Positions 51,148 to 60,303 are shown, counted from the first letter of the stretch. The stretch is DNA of 64,000 nucleotides from Halobacillus andaensis (GCF_014636475.1 NZ_BMEL01000005.1:62001-126000); one strand, 5' to 3'. A program made the numbers and translations. Notes: generated by a model from the sequence alone, not told the origin.

Positions 51148-51948
51148 CTACCTCATTACGCTTCCTCCGGAAATCTTAAGGGATTCACCGATAATGTTAG
51201 AGGAGGCATCTGATAGTAAAAAGATAATTGTACGCGCTACTTCTTCAGGGGTGCTCAATTGACCAGAAGGAATCCCAGCCTTTGCTCGTTCTACCTGTTC
51301 TTCATAGCTGCGGCCTTCTCGCTCTCCTTTATTCTTAATCGCCTGCTGCCCCATTTGCGTATCGACATAACCCGGACAGACAGCATTCACACGTATATTG
51401 TGCTCTACAGCCTCTACCGCAAAGGATTGAGTAAATCCTGTAATGGCAAATTTAGATCCGCTATAAGCGGTGTTACTGTGTGTCCCTCGTAATCCAGAAA
51501 GGGAGGACAGGTTGACGACTGACCCACGTTTCAATTCTTTCATATGTTCATAAACCTCTTGAGTAAGGAGTACCGTAGAGAAGTAATTTAACTCCATCAC
51601 GGAACGCAGATCATCTTCAGTGAGTTGGTCTAATGCGTTTCCTCCAATAACCCCAGCCGAATTTACTAAACCTGAAATGGTTCCAAACGTATATTGAGCT
51701 TCTTGCACAAGACGACTTCGTGCCTCTGCTTTGTTTAAATCAGTTGGACAAACAAATACTTTAGCTGAAGGTGTTTCTTGTTCACATGCTTGCTTCAATT
51801 CGCTCAGCTTCTCTTCATTTCGTCCTGTAATGGTAACACTCGCTCCTGCTTTTACTGCTTCTTTTGCTGTTTCGTAGCCTATGCCCCCGGTCGCCCCGGT
51901 AATTAAAATATGTTGCTCTGTTAATGCTTCGTTTGAAAAGATGTTCAT
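51148..51948 (-). CDS. Short-chain dehydrogenase/reductase
   Basis: 266 residues, classical SDR. Seen: LITGATGGIGYETAK (TGxxxGxG NAD(P) loop), NSAGVIGG (NAG motif), VVNLSSLSGLRG (catalytic Ser), YSGSK (Tyr-x3-Lys) and the PGYVDTQM loop. The arginine in TITGRNEEKL after the second strand favours NADP(H). Substrate unknown. GGAGGCTTCATA precedes the ATG. Confidence 0.93.
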   Translation of the reverse strand: MNIFSNEALTEQHILITGATGGIGYETAKEAVKAGASVTITGRNEEKLSELKQACEQETPSAKVFVCPTDLNKAEARSRLVQEAQYTFGTISGLVNSAGVIGGNALDQLTEDDLRSVMELNYFSTVLLTQEVYEHMKELKRGSVVNLSSLSGLRGTHSNTAYSGSKFAITGFTQSFAVEAVEHNIRVNAVCPGYVDTQMGQQAIKNKGEREGRSYEEQVERAKAGIPSGQLSTPEEVARTIIFLLSDASSNIIGESLKISGGSVMR

Positions 51949-52011
51949 TATGAAGCCTCCTTTTACGAGTAAAATAGCACTGTTTGGCGAGCTTCAAACT
52001 TTTTTCCATTA

Positions 52012-52052
52012 AAAAATCAACGTCTTTAGACTTCCTTAGTCTTCAGACGTTG
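52012..52052 (-). terminator. Terminator of the 51-residue gene
   Basis: Read on the minus strand: ATCAACGTCT and AGACGTTGAT arms enclose an inner AGACTAAGGAAGTCT hairpin, followed by TTTTTTAA. Confidence 0.85.
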
Positions 52053-52135
52053 ATCCACGGAACGGCCATCGGCACGTTCATCGTTATTTGTTTGTCGTAT
52101 ATTCTCATAGCTACCGTCACCACTTCTTAAAGTCT

Positions 52136-52291
52136 TTATTTCCGCTTGTTTTTACGGAAAGGCATTAGAAGTTTACCGCTTCTTGTACGCTTCACTTTAG
52201 TGGAAGCCGCCTGTTGAGATTCCTTAGCTTCCTCACTATTCTTGTAATCTTGATCGAATAGCTCGCGAGCCTTGGAATAAAGCATAGTCAT
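52136..52291 (-). CDS. Small basic protein, 51 residues
   Basis: MTMLYSKARELFDQDYKNSE is acidic/helical, then EAKESQQAASTKVKRTRSGK and a very basic LLMPFRKNKRK end. AAAAGGAGGGACTAAAA precedes the ATG and a terminator follows. The bipolar charge suggests nucleic acid contact, without proof. It fills most of the 588-base spacer between the SDR and FMN reductase genes. Confidence 0.65.
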   Translation of the reverse strand: MTMLYSKARELFDQDYKNSEEAKESQQAASTKVKRTRSGKLLMPFRKNKRK

Positions 52292-52419
52292 TTTTAGTCC
52301 CTCCTTTTTAAATAGTATATTAAAATAATTCCCAAATTTATTAGCATTAAAACTAAGGAATTTAAGAAAATTTTACTCTCTATAAAGGGGGTAACGCAAT
52401 AGTTTTTTTTACAATTTTT

Positions 52420-52448
52420 TTGACAAAATTCGGTGATTTTCTTACTAT
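52420..52448 (+). promoter_or_regulatory. SigA-type promoter of the FMN reductase gene
   Basis: TTGACA (52420-52425), 17-base spacer, TACTAT (52443-52448). Near-consensus, 89 bases before the start codon. Confidence 0.7.
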
Positions 52449-52536
52449 GATCGCGGATCTAATAAGCAGAAGAGTAGAATCTTGATTTGGCGGTCTTTAT
52501 AATGAATACAATCAAATATTTTAGAGGAGGATTTGT

Positions 52537-53097
52537 ATGATAAAAGTTGCGGCTCTTGTGGGAAGTATTCGCAAGAACTCTTTTAATAGGAAATTAACAC
52601 ATTTTATGAAGGATCGATATAGTGATCGTTTAGATATTCAAATTGTACCCATTAACGATTTAGCTTTTTACGATCAGGATATTGAAGATGAGGCACCTGC
52701 TTCTGTCCAGCGTTTTAAAGCTGAGTTAGCTGATGTCGATGCTTTTCTAATTGTCACACCTGAATTCAATCATTCCATTCCAGGTGTACTAAAAAATGCA
52801 TTGGACTGGCTTTCTCGAGGTGATCGTGAAATGGCAAATAAAGCGACCTTTATTGCAGGGGCCACAATGGGCGCTCTTGGCACGGTGCGCGCCCAGATGC
52901 AGCTTCGCCAGATTTTAAACTCACCAGGTATGGGAGCGAATGTATTACCTGGAAATGAAATTTTAGTGGGGGCTGTGCAACATAAGATGGATGAGAATGG
53001 CCGACTCACTGATCAACAAACGATTGATTTTATCGATAGTGTTGTTGATCAATTCATTCCTTTTGTAGAAGACCAAAAAGAAAAAGTGCGTTCGTAA
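52537..53097 (+). CDS. NAD(P)H-dependent FMN reductase (flavodoxin-like)
   Basis: 186 residues. Seen: LVGSIRKNSFNRKLTHFM (FMN phosphate loop), FLIVTPEFNHSIPGVLKNALDWLSR, and GATMGALGTVRAQMQLRQIL: the NADPH_dep_FMN_red (azoreductase/chromate reductase-like) family. It reduces quinones, azo dyes or chromate in relatives. GAGGAGGATTTGT precedes the ATG. Ends at a clear terminator. Confidence 0.93.
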   Translation: MIKVAALVGSIRKNSFNRKLTHFMKDRYSDRLDIQIVPINDLAFYDQDIEDEAPASVQRFKAELADVDAFLIVTPEFNHSIPGVLKNALDWLSRGDREMANKATFIAGATMGALGTVRAQMQLRQILNSPGMGANVLPGNEILVGAVQHKMDENGRLTDQQTIDFIDSVVDQFIPFVEDQKEKVRS

Positions 53098-53099
53098 AG

Positions 53100-53134
53100 T
53101 AAAGAACTGCTGACTTGAGTCGGCAGTTCTTTGT
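53100..53134 (+). terminator. Terminator of the FMN reductase gene
   Basis: AAAGAACTGC and GCAGTTCTTT pair, with TGACT/AGTCG strengthening the stem, and T-rich sequence follows. Confidence 0.85.
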
Positions 53135-53220
53135 TTATATTGTCGAAAACATGGGAATTGTAGAGCAATTAAGTTGTGTTGCGTTAGCAGCCTAAAGAAT
53201 CAAGTTTAAAGGATGGTTTG

Positions 53221-54717
53221 ATGAAAAAAAATGACTTAAACTTATTGCTCGGCTCAGAAGTGATTGGTCCTTCTCCTCCACCAATTTCTTCTGTCGTTTA
53301 CGACTCTCGTGAAGCTGAATCAGGCAGTGCTTTTGTTTGTCTTACTGGGGAAAATCAAGATGGCCATGCATTTATAGAACAAGCCATTCACAAGGGGGCT
53401 GTTTTCATAGCTGGTACCAACAAAGAAATCATACATACATATTCCAGCCGTTATCCATCTACAAGTTTTATGATCGTTCAGGATAGTCGGTTAGCTTTAG
53501 CTAAGCTTTCCTCTCATGTATACAGCATGTATGATCACCCCCTCTATAAAGTTGGAGTAACCGGAACAAACGGGAAGACCACCGTCACCTCATTTATTTA
53601 CTCTCTATTAAACGCTCTTCAATTTCAAACAGGGTCGATCGGGACAGCAGGCATTTGGGATGACCAAGAGAAGACCGATTTTAAACAAACGGTACCTACT
53701 ACACCTGAAGCTCCCGAGCTCCATAAAGTCATGCAGCATTTCCGCAAGAAAGAAATGAAGGCGGTTGTCATTGAATCTACTTCCATTGCCATTGAACAAA
53801 AACGTTTAGCATCGATCAACTTCGATGTAGCAGTTCACACCAACTTAACGCCTGAACATTTAGAATTTCATGGGAGCATGGAGGCTTATAAGCAAGCGAA
53901 GCTAAAACTGTTTGACCAATCCGATCGTGCTGTTGTCAATATTGACGATCCTTTAATGGCTTGTGATATTATTAAGAATTTTAAGGGGCATTTGGTAACG
54001 TACGGTTCCCATGAGATGGCTGATTTTCAAGTGACAGATGTTCAATCCTCCATTGATGGGACTTCATTTGTTTTACACACTTCAAGAGGCACATTTTCTA
54101 TAAAAGCCCCCGTGTATGGAGAATATAACGTTCATAATTTACTTGCTGCTATTGCTGCTTGCCACCAATTAGGCTTTTCCATTCAAACGATTTTATCAGT
54201 TCTATCGGCCATTAAGAGCCCTGAAGGCCGATTTCAAAGAATCGAAAATTTAGCTCCGTATCAAATTGTATTAGACTATGCGCATACTCCAGATGCTTTA
54301 GGAAACGTGTTGCAGGCCGTGAAAAAAATACCCCATCAACGTCTAATTGTGATGATTACTGGGATTGGTCTTAGAGATCCTAACAAACGTCCTCTCATGG
54401 CTGAGGTCGTTGAAGGAGAAGCTGATGAAGTCGTCGTGAGTGTTGATCAGCCAGGGTTTGCTAATCGGCAAGAAGTGATCGATGATGTACTCCAAGGGTT
54501 TGAAGATCCCCTCGCCCCTTGTATTCACTCCAAGCTGCATCGTGAAGAAGCGATCCATCACGCGCTCAGTTTAGCTCAACCCGATGACATTGTACTTTTA
54601 ACGGGAATTGGATTCGGGGGTTATCAAATTATTGAAGATCAAAAGGTGCCTTATTCTGAGTTAAATGTTATTGACCATTACTTTGAAACGAAAAAGACGT
54701 ACAAACAAACTGTCTAA
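53221..54717 (+). CDS. MurE-like Mur ligase without the DNPR motif
   Basis: 498 residues. All three Mur domains are present: UDP-binding (ISSVVYDSREAESGSAFVCLTGENQDGHAFI), ATPase with GTNGKTT (residues 115-121), TTPE (160-163), LTPEHLEFHG and the carbamylated-lysine region YKQAKLKLF (Lys227), and a C-terminal domain. The site that in meso-DAP-adding MurE reads DNPR here is DQPG (409-412), and IESTSIAI replaces the usual VSSHAL. It probably acts on a UDP-MurNAc-dipeptide-like acceptor but adds another amino acid or does something different. It stands alone, away from any dcw genes. ATG after AAAGGA. Confidence 0.88.
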   Translation: MKKNDLNLLLGSEVIGPSPPPISSVVYDSREAESGSAFVCLTGENQDGHAFIEQAIHKGAVFIAGTNKEIIHTYSSRYPSTSFMIVQDSRLALAKLSSHVYSMYDHPLYKVGVTGTNGKTTVTSFIYSLLNALQFQTGSIGTAGIWDDQEKTDFKQTVPTTPEAPELHKVMQHFRKKEMKAVVIESTSIAIEQKRLASINFDVAVHTNLTPEHLEFHGSMEAYKQAKLKLFDQSDRAVVNIDDPLMACDIIKNFKGHLVTYGSHEMADFQVTDVQSSIDGTSFVLHTSRGTFSIKAPVYGEYNVHNLLAAIAACHQLGFSIQTILSVLSAIKSPEGRFQRIENLAPYQIVLDYAHTPDALGNVLQAVKKIPHQRLIVMITGIGLRDPNKRPLMAEVVEGEADEVVVSVDQPGFANRQEVIDDVLQGFEDPLAPCIHSKLHREEAIHHALSLAQPDDIVLLTGIGFGGYQIIEDQKVPYSELNVIDHYFETKKTYKQTV

Positions 54718-54754
54718 CAAAAACGATCACCCTTTAACGTGGTCGTTTTTATTA
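54718..54754. terminator. Bidirectional terminator
   Basis: AAAAACGATCACC and GTGGTCGTTTTTA arms around CTTTAAC, between the MurE-like gene and the convergent glcF-type gene. Confidence 0.85.
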
Positions 54755-54758
54755 TGTG

Positions 54759-56057
54759 CTATTTCGCTGCTGGTTCTGCTTCCATCAATAGATCGACTAA
54801 ATGCATCGCTTCCATTTCTCCTTCTAGCCCGTGTCGTTCGACTCCGAGTTTCATTTGTAGTAAGCAACCTGGATTTGTCGTGATAATGGCATTTGGTTTC
54901 CTTTCTATAACATCTATCATTTTCAAATCTAATATTTCCATGGATTCATCGTAATTTACAAGGTTGTAAATCCCAGCTGATCCACAGCAAAAGTCAGGAC
55001 GATTTAATTCTTTTACCTTTAAGCCAGGGATATTATTTAACAGCATTCTTGGCGGTTCACTTACTCGCTGCACATTCGTCATATGACAAGAAGGCTGATA
55101 CGTTACTGTACGAGGAACCGGCGTTGTAAAAGTAAGACCGTCTAATTCTACAAGAACTTCAGAAATGTCCCTTACTTTAGCTGCAAACTCTTTAGCGCGT
55201 TCGTGCCATTCAGTCCCTTGCTCGAATAAGTGAGGATACTCCGTCATTTTAGCCCCGCAGCCCCCTGCATTATTTACGATATAATCAACATCTTCTAAAT
55301 CAAAAGCTTCTATATTTGTCATCGCCAGCTCTTTTGCTGACAGACCTTTGCCCGAATGGGAATGAAGGGCTCCGCAGCACGTTTGTTCCTTAGGCAAAAG
55401 TACTTCAGCTCCAGCTAAACGCAATAGCTCGACCGTATGTTGATTCGTTTTAAAAAATATTCCATCCATTACGCATCCTGTGAAAAAAGCTACTGTTGTT
55501 CGTAATTTATAATCTGGAAGTACGCGTCGTTTCCTAAAAGCTCGTTCAAAAGGGCTTGGCAAATCAGGAAGAACACGTTCAAAGCGTCCCAGCCTCATTG
55601 GCGCCAGGGCTGTAAGATACGTCGTTTGCACAAACTTTTGGATCCCGGACTTTTGATACAACCAAGTGGCGTTCCCCAGCGTGCCCATCCAGTTCGAAGA
55701 AGGAAAGAAAGATTCAAATAAAAAGGCTTCGACTTTTTTCTGAGCCATGGATTTTACATCATGCTCTTCAATCACTTCTTTTGCCCCTTCTAGAATTTGA
55801 CCATACTGGACATTGGTAGGACAGACGGTGGTACAGGCCATACATCCTAAGCACTTCTCAATCGGATCACGCAAATCCTCAACCGAAGCTTTTCCTTCAG
55901 CTACCATTTTAACAAGGTTGATTCTCCCCCTAGGAGAATGGGTTTCTCGTTCCATTGTTTCATAGGTTGGACAAGCTGGTAAGCAGTACCCGCACTGAAC
56001 ACAATCAAAGATCTTATCGTAATTCACTTTCTCTTGAAGGTGCTCCAGGCTATTCAT
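54759..56057 (-). CDS. glcF: Glycolate oxidase iron-sulfur subunit
   Basis: 432 residues. Two 4Fe-4S clusters: CVQCGYCLPACP and CLGCMACTTVCP in the first 110 residues, then two CCG-domain units (FTGCVMDGIFF...TCCGALHSHSG and YQPSCHMTNVQ...DFCCGSAGIYN). It passes electrons from the flavoprotein subunit to the quinone pool. It overlaps the upstream glcD stop by 8 bp, so the subunits are translated in step. B. subtilis equivalent is YsfD. Confidence 0.95.
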   Translation of the reverse strand: MNSLEHLQEKVNYDKIFDCVQCGYCLPACPTYETMERETHSPRGRINLVKMVAEGKASVEDLRDPIEKCLGCMACTTVCPTNVQYGQILEGAKEVIEEHDVKSMAQKKVEAFLFESFFPSSNWMGTLGNATWLYQKSGIQKFVQTTYLTALAPMRLGRFERVLPDLPSPFERAFRKRRVLPDYKLRTTVAFFTGCVMDGIFFKTNQHTVELLRLAGAEVLLPKEQTCCGALHSHSGKGLSAKELAMTNIEAFDLEDVDYIVNNAGGCGAKMTEYPHLFEQGTEWHERAKEFAAKVRDISEVLVELDGLTFTTPVPRTVTYQPSCHMTNVQRVSEPPRMLLNNIPGLKVKELNRPDFCCGSAGIYNLVNYDESMEILDLKMIDVIERKPNAIITTNPGCLLQMKLGVERHGLEGEMEAMHLVDLLMEAEPAAK

Positions 56058-57453
56058 TACGTAACACCAACTTTTGGCCTTTTTCTGGGAAGATCTTTCC
56101 CGGATTAAGGATGTTATTAGGATCCCAGCTATCTTTAATCCTTTTCATCATATCAAGCCCTGCTTCCCCCAGTTCACTTTCCATGAAAGGGGCCTTCATA
56201 GTTCCAATTCCATGCTCTCCGGAAAGCGTGCCGCCAAGATCAATCGCTGCTTGAAATAACTCTTCTACAGCTAATTCTACTCGTTCCATTTCTTCTTGGT
56301 CTCTCTTATCACACAAAACGTTTGGATGTAAGTTCCCGTCGCCGGCATGTCCAAACACGACCACTTCCACATCATACTTTTCTTTAATTTCATTTAAGCG
56401 ATCCAGCATATCTGGAATTTTGCTTCGCGGCACGGTGGCATCTTCAGACACTTTTGTTGGTTTAATTTTTGCGATGGCGGGTGAAACTTGTTTTCTCGCA
56501 TGCCAGATCCGCTCAGCTTCTTCTCCCGTTTCAGGCACAGTGGTCCGGGTTGCACCTATCTCTTTCATGATGTTTTCCACGAGCTCTTTTTCCACATTAA
56601 TCGCTTCAGGCCGGCCATCGAGTTCGATGATAACCACTGCTGCGGCTTCAACAGGAAGCCCTGCCGGCCGAAAATTTTCGACGGCTTGTATGCAAGGTTG
56701 ATCCATAAATTCCATCTTTGATGGTAAAATTCCTGAAGTTAATGTTTTAGAAATGGCCTGGCCAGCAACCCTTACATCATCAAAAGAAACCATTAACGTT
56801 TGTACTGCTGGAGGCTTTGGCATTAGTTTAAGGGTCGCCTCTGTAATGACTCCAAGGGTCCCTTCACATCCGACGATTAATTTAGTTAAATCAAATCCCG
56901 TTACATTCTTAATTGTCTGGCCGCCCGTTTTTATTATTTCGCCTTCTGGCGTAACAACTTCTAATCCAATCACAAAATCTTTTGTGACTCCATATTTCAA
57001 TCCTCGCGGTCCTCCAGAGTTCTCCGCTAAGTTGCCTCCTATCGTCGCGACATGGGCGCTGCTTGGATCAGGGGCATACATAAGTCCGTATGCTTCAGCC
57101 GCTTGATTAATATCTCCTGTTCGAACGCTCGGAGAGACATAAACAATAAGATCATCCGCATGAACATCTATTTCCTCCGGCCACTGAGACATATCTAACA
57201 CAATTCCTCCATGTACCGGGAGCGGTCCCCCACTCAGACAAGTGCCAGACCCTCTCGGATAAACAGGTACTTTATATTCATTTGCTAGTTTTAATACAGA
57301 TGCGACTTCGTGTTTATTCTTCACTTGTACGACGGCTTCTGGCATATACTCCCCAAATGAAGCGTCGAAACTATAACTGTGCCTGTCCGCTAATTCTGTC
57401 ATCACTTGTTTCTCCGGCAATACCTCTGTAAGGTGGTCCATCCACTTCCCCAT
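56050..57453 (-). CDS. glcD: Glycolate oxidase FAD subunit (FAD-linked oxidase)
   Basis: About 467 residues. FAD_binding_4 domain with VPVYPRGSGTCLSGGPLPVHGGIVLDMS and EAYGLMYAPDPSSAHVATIGGNLAENSGGPRGLKYGVTKDFVIGLEVV, then the FAD-oxidase C-domain with VFGHAGDGNLHPNVL and LGGTLSGEHGIGTMKAP. It oxidises glycolate or D-lactate-type 2-hydroxyacids; glycolate is preferred by pairing with GlcF. The ATG at 57453 follows AGAAGGG and is chosen over one two codons earlier. B. subtilis equivalent is YsfC. Confidence 0.95.
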   Translation of the reverse strand: MGKWMDHLTEVLPEKQVMTELADRHSYSFDASFGEYMPEAVVQVKNKHEVASVLKLANEYKVPVYPRGSGTCLSGGPLPVHGGIVLDMSQWPEEIDVHADDLIVYVSPSVRTGDINQAAEAYGLMYAPDPSSAHVATIGGNLAENSGGPRGLKYGVTKDFVIGLEVVTPEGEIIKTGGQTIKNVTGFDLTKLIVGCEGTLGVITEATLKLMPKPPAVQTLMVSFDDVRVAGQAISKTLTSGILPSKMEFMDQPCIQAVENFRPAGLPVEAAAVVIIELDGRPEAINVEKELVENIMKEIGATRTTVPETGEEAERIWHARKQVSPAIAKIKPTKVSEDATVPRSKIPDMLDRLNEIKEKYDVEVVVFGHAGDGNLHPNVLCDKRDQEEMERVELAVEELFQAAIDLGGTLSGEHGIGTMKAPFMESELGEAGLDMMKRIKDSWDPNNILNPGKIFPEKGQKLVLRNE

Positions 57454-57604
57454 AACCATCCCTTCTTTCCCACAAGTTATATGTTGTACTTCTGTATACT
57501 AAAAAAATTCTCCTGCGTTAAAAGTAAAAGTCTTACACATTCCAATTGTTGTAAGCGTCATCATGTAAATATATACTAAAATAAACTGACAGGTGGTGAT
57601 GATT

Positions 57605-58660
57605 TTGTTAACCCAAGAAAGAGTAAAAGATGTAAAAAATCACCCTTATTCCAATCAGCATATCGGAGAAACAGCTAAATTGCCATCCTTCCGCATGGAT
57701 TTAAGGAAATATTCAGAAAAAGAATACAATAAGTTTGTTACCTTAAATACTGTAAGAGATTGGTCTCAATTAAACTGGAAAGATGTTGGCCGTCCATATG
57801 AAGTAAAGTCTAAATCAAAAGAGAAGAAAAACTGGGAGCACGTTCATAATCAGCCAATGGATCCTCATACTTCGTGGACTTTCTTCAATAAAGCTTTTCA
57901 CGAATGGTTTGTAAAAGATGTTCCTGAAGAAACCCAGGAAACTAAGCAACAGTTCTTTCGAAGTCTGCGCTCCTTTAAAATAGGAGAGGTCAAACAAGCT
58001 CTAGGGAGCGTGGTACAACTGCAGCTATGGAATTATGTTCATCGAATTCAAGATGGGATTTGGGACCCTCGCGGAAAGAGAGCACTTTTTGAGGGACTTG
58101 ATGTAAACAAGCCAAAGGTTCTTTTTCTAGGTGCTGCTGAAGGCTATGAAGCGATGCAGCTTGGAGCCATGTACCCTGGTGCTGAAATTGTCATGGTAGA
58201 CTACGGTGAATATTGCAAGACGACACGATTTGCTGAGTTCCCTGAAAGTTATCCGTTTTTAGGATCCAATCCCAGCACAGGTCAATCTAAAGTTCACTAT
58301 AAAGATGATTTTTCAATCGAGTATGTCGTTGATGATATCCGGAACCTTAAATATGGACGAGAGTTTGACATCGTATTATCAGTTGGTTTGTTAGAGCACT
58401 TCCCCGATGAATACAAGCATGAAGTTGCTGACTGGCACCGGCGTTTTTTAAAGCCTGGAGGTTATGCTCTTTTAACCACACCCCGAAATCAGATTCGTTC
58501 GAGAGTGTATTATCGGATCATGGCGGATGTGATGAACCATACGTACCGTGAACTTATGACAGTCGAACAGATGGGGCTTTATATGTATGAAAGCGGCTTT
58601 GATATTTCCCGTCACGGTTATATAAAGGTGCATAACGGATTAGTGTGTCAGCCAAGGTAA
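57605..58660 (+). CDS. Class I SAM-dependent methyltransferase
   Basis: About 351 residues. A 150-residue N-terminal part of unknown type precedes the Rossmann core: KVLFLGAAEGYEAMQLGAMYPGAEIVMVDYGEYCK (motifs I-II), VVDDIRNLKYGREFDIVLSVGLLEHFPDEYKHEVADWHRRFLKPGGYALLTTPR. Substrate unknown; the N-terminal region may be a recognition domain. The TTG at 57605 lies eight bases after AGGTGG; ATG 57599 and GTG 57593 are alternatives. Divergent from glcD. Confidence 0.85.
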   Translation: MLTQERVKDVKNHPYSNQHIGETAKLPSFRMDLRKYSEKEYNKFVTLNTVRDWSQLNWKDVGRPYEVKSKSKEKKNWEHVHNQPMDPHTSWTFFNKAFHEWFVKDVPEETQETKQQFFRSLRSFKIGEVKQALGSVVQLQLWNYVHRIQDGIWDPRGKRALFEGLDVNKPKVLFLGAAEGYEAMQLGAMYPGAEIVMVDYGEYCKTTRFAEFPESYPFLGSNPSTGQSKVHYKDDFSIEYVVDDIRNLKYGREFDIVLSVGLLEHFPDEYKHEVADWHRRFLKPGGYALLTTPRNQIRSRVYYRIMADVMNHTYRELMTVEQMGLYMYESGFDISRHGYIKVHNGLVCQPR

Positions 58661-58677
58661 TAGAAACATATTTCACC

Positions 58678-58731
58678 CCCATCCGGCGTCACTCCATATT
58701 CGTGTCTCCCATAGGAGTCGCGCACAGCCTG
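58678..58731 (+). repeat. Short remnant of the composite spacer repeat
   Basis: ATATTCGTGTCTCCCATAGG matches the module 1 segment TATTCGTATTTCCCATAGG at about 2387, and CACAGCCTG at 58731 is the type II end. As in the other copies, a terminator hairpin starts at the following base. The left part is missing. Confidence 0.6.
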
Positions 58732-58766
58732 AAAAACAGCCCTCCCCCAGGGAGTGGCTGTTTCTT
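58732..58766. terminator. Terminator abutting a repeat remnant
   Basis: AAAAACAGCC and GGCTGTTTCTTTTT pair around a CTCCC/GGGAG inner stem. It starts immediately after CAGCCTG and serves the convergent MerR gene and possibly the methyltransferase gene. Confidence 0.8.
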
Positions 58767-58767
58767 T

Positions 58768-59526
58768 TTACTGATGGTGATCACAATAAATATGCATAGC
58801 TTTATTTAGAAAATCTGCATACCCTTGCTTCTTCTTATTCATATTTTTTGTAAAGCGCGGATCGTTAATATACATATCTGCTAAACCTCGAAAAATTTCT
58901 ATATTGCATTCATAAAAGTGGTCGGTAATATGCTGGCGCTTCGCTTCGATCCATTTTTGCACCTCTGCATCAGCAGGAGAGCGATCCATCAGGTTAACCA
59001 ACTGACCATCAATTTCTTCACTCTCCTCATGAATCTTCTTCCAATCCTCTTCCGTATAGGATGAAGTTCTTCTAGCCGATTCTTGATAAGCATCTGTATC
59101 GCCCCAACGCTGTTCAGCTTCAATAGCGTATTTCTTTTGGTGTTCTTTAATGTTCTTCATATCAAATGGTTCAAAACGATCTTTATGAGCCATTTCTTTT
59201 CCTCCTTCAAATGTTCGAATGGACTGATCAATTGACTGAATGATCTTATCTAACCTCTCTTTTTTCTCTAGCAAAATGGTTTTATGCTGCTTAAGAGCTT
59301 GTTTTTCATCAAATGCTGGATCCTGCAATATTTCCTTTATTCTCTGAAGCGAAAAATCCAGCTCTTTAAAGAAAAGGATCTGCTGCAGCCGAATAAAATC
59401 ATTGTCACTATAATAGCGATACCCATTGTCTGCTTTCTTTGGTGAGAGCAGTCCAATTTGGTCATAATGGTGAAGTGTGCGCACACTTATACCAGCCAGA
59501 TCAGCTACTTCTTTTACTTTATACAC
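58768..59526 (-). CDS. MerR family regulator with TipAS antibiotic-recognition domain
   Basis: About 252 residues. HTH YKVKEVADLAGISVRTLHHYDQIGLLSPKKADNGYRYYSDNDFIRLQQILFFKELDFSL, a coiled coil (about residues 75-105), then a TipAS domain (EHQKKYAIEAEQRWGDTDAYQESARRTSSYTEEDW...). Like B. subtilis Mta it should bind hydrophobic drugs and activate efflux genes by twisting the promoter. Start GTG at 59526 after GAGGTG; three codons upstream is possible. No efflux gene adjoins. Confidence 0.93.
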   Translation of the reverse strand: MYKVKEVADLAGISVRTLHHYDQIGLLSPKKADNGYRYYSDNDFIRLQQILFFKELDFSLQRIKEILQDPAFDEKQALKQHKTILLEKKERLDKIIQSIDQSIRTFEGGKEMAHKDRFEPFDMKNIKEHQKKYAIEAEQRWGDTDAYQESARRTSSYTEEDWKKIHEESEEIDGQLVNLMDRSPADAEVQKWIEAKRQHITDHFYECNIEIFRGLADMYINDPRFTKNMNKKKQGYADFLNKAMHIYCDHHQ

Positions 59527-59690
59527 GGTGATCACCTCACTGTTAAATATAGTCTATGACGTAACGTTAGAGTCAATGATATTTCCCGGGGAATATTGTC
59601 GTTTTTTAAGAGATTTTTAAACATAGAGAGGTATTCTTAATATTTTGCAGAATACCTTTTGTAACACAACTTTTAAATGAGGTCATAATT

Positions 59691-60161
59691 ATGAACATGT
59701 ATTGCCAAAGCGCCTTTCACCAATTAGAAATCGTTATTGCTTCACTCTCAGAAATTCTCGGACAATTAAAAGATGAAGATTTATCCTTCCGCCCCTCAGA
59801 CGGAAAATATTCCGTTGGAGAACTATTAGAACATTTAGCTATGATTCCTGCGGCCGACGCCAGAATTGCTGAAGGTGCAACGGAAGAGGAAATGAAACTG
59901 CTTTATGACTCGGTATCTCTCCAAACAAAGGAAGAAATTTCACATGCTCTTTTTGAGCATTTTGCCCAGCTTAAGTTTCAGTATGAACATTATACAGAGG
60001 ATCACTTATTTACAGAGATCACTTCTTGGTGGGATGTAACGTATACTCGTTTTGAATGGCTGCTTGAAATTGTAGCTCATATGTATCACCACAGAGGGCA
60101 GCTCCACGCGATCCTTGTCCATACTTTTAAGCTTGATCCTGAGATTATGTTGTTTGAGTAA
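59691..60161 (+). CDS. DinB-like metal-dependent protein
   Basis: 156 residues, four-helix DinB/YfiT fold. The three metal histidines are visible as ELLEHLAMIP, then the pair in IVAHMYHHRGQLHAIL. Relatives use bacillithiol or mycothiol or act as hydrolases; this subtype is uncharacterised. The start ATG follows a modest AATGAGGTCATAATT. Convergent with the FNT gene. Confidence 0.9.
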   Translation: MNMYCQSAFHQLEIVIASLSEILGQLKDEDLSFRPSDGKYSVGELLEHLAMIPAADARIAEGATEEEMKLLYDSVSLQTKEEISHALFEHFAQLKFQYEHYTEDHLFTEITSWWDVTYTRFEWLLEIVAHMYHHRGQLHAILVHTFKLDPEIMLFE

Positions 60162-60178
60162 CTCCATAGTTGAACGTA

Positions 60179-60211
60179 AGAAAACACGGTGAGATTCACC
60201 GTGTTTTCTTT
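60179..60211 (+). terminator. Terminator of the DinB-like gene
   Basis: AAGAAAACACGGTGA and TCACCGTGTTTTCTT pair around GAT. A separate terminator for the convergent FNT gene stands at about 60271-60303, so the two genes do not share one. Confidence 0.9.
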
Positions 60212-60270
60212 TCACTTAATCCCCGCCTCCAGCCTCCCAGCATCATGATTTCGTGATCAAAAGGTAAAAG

Positions 60271-60303
60271 AAAAGGTCTCCTGCCTAAAGCAGGAGACCT
60301 TTG
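60271..60303 (-). terminator. Terminator of the FNT gene
   Basis: AAAGGTCTCCTGC and GCAGGAGACCTTT pair around CTAAA, with A-runs on the left that become the T-run on the minus strand. Confidence 0.9.
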
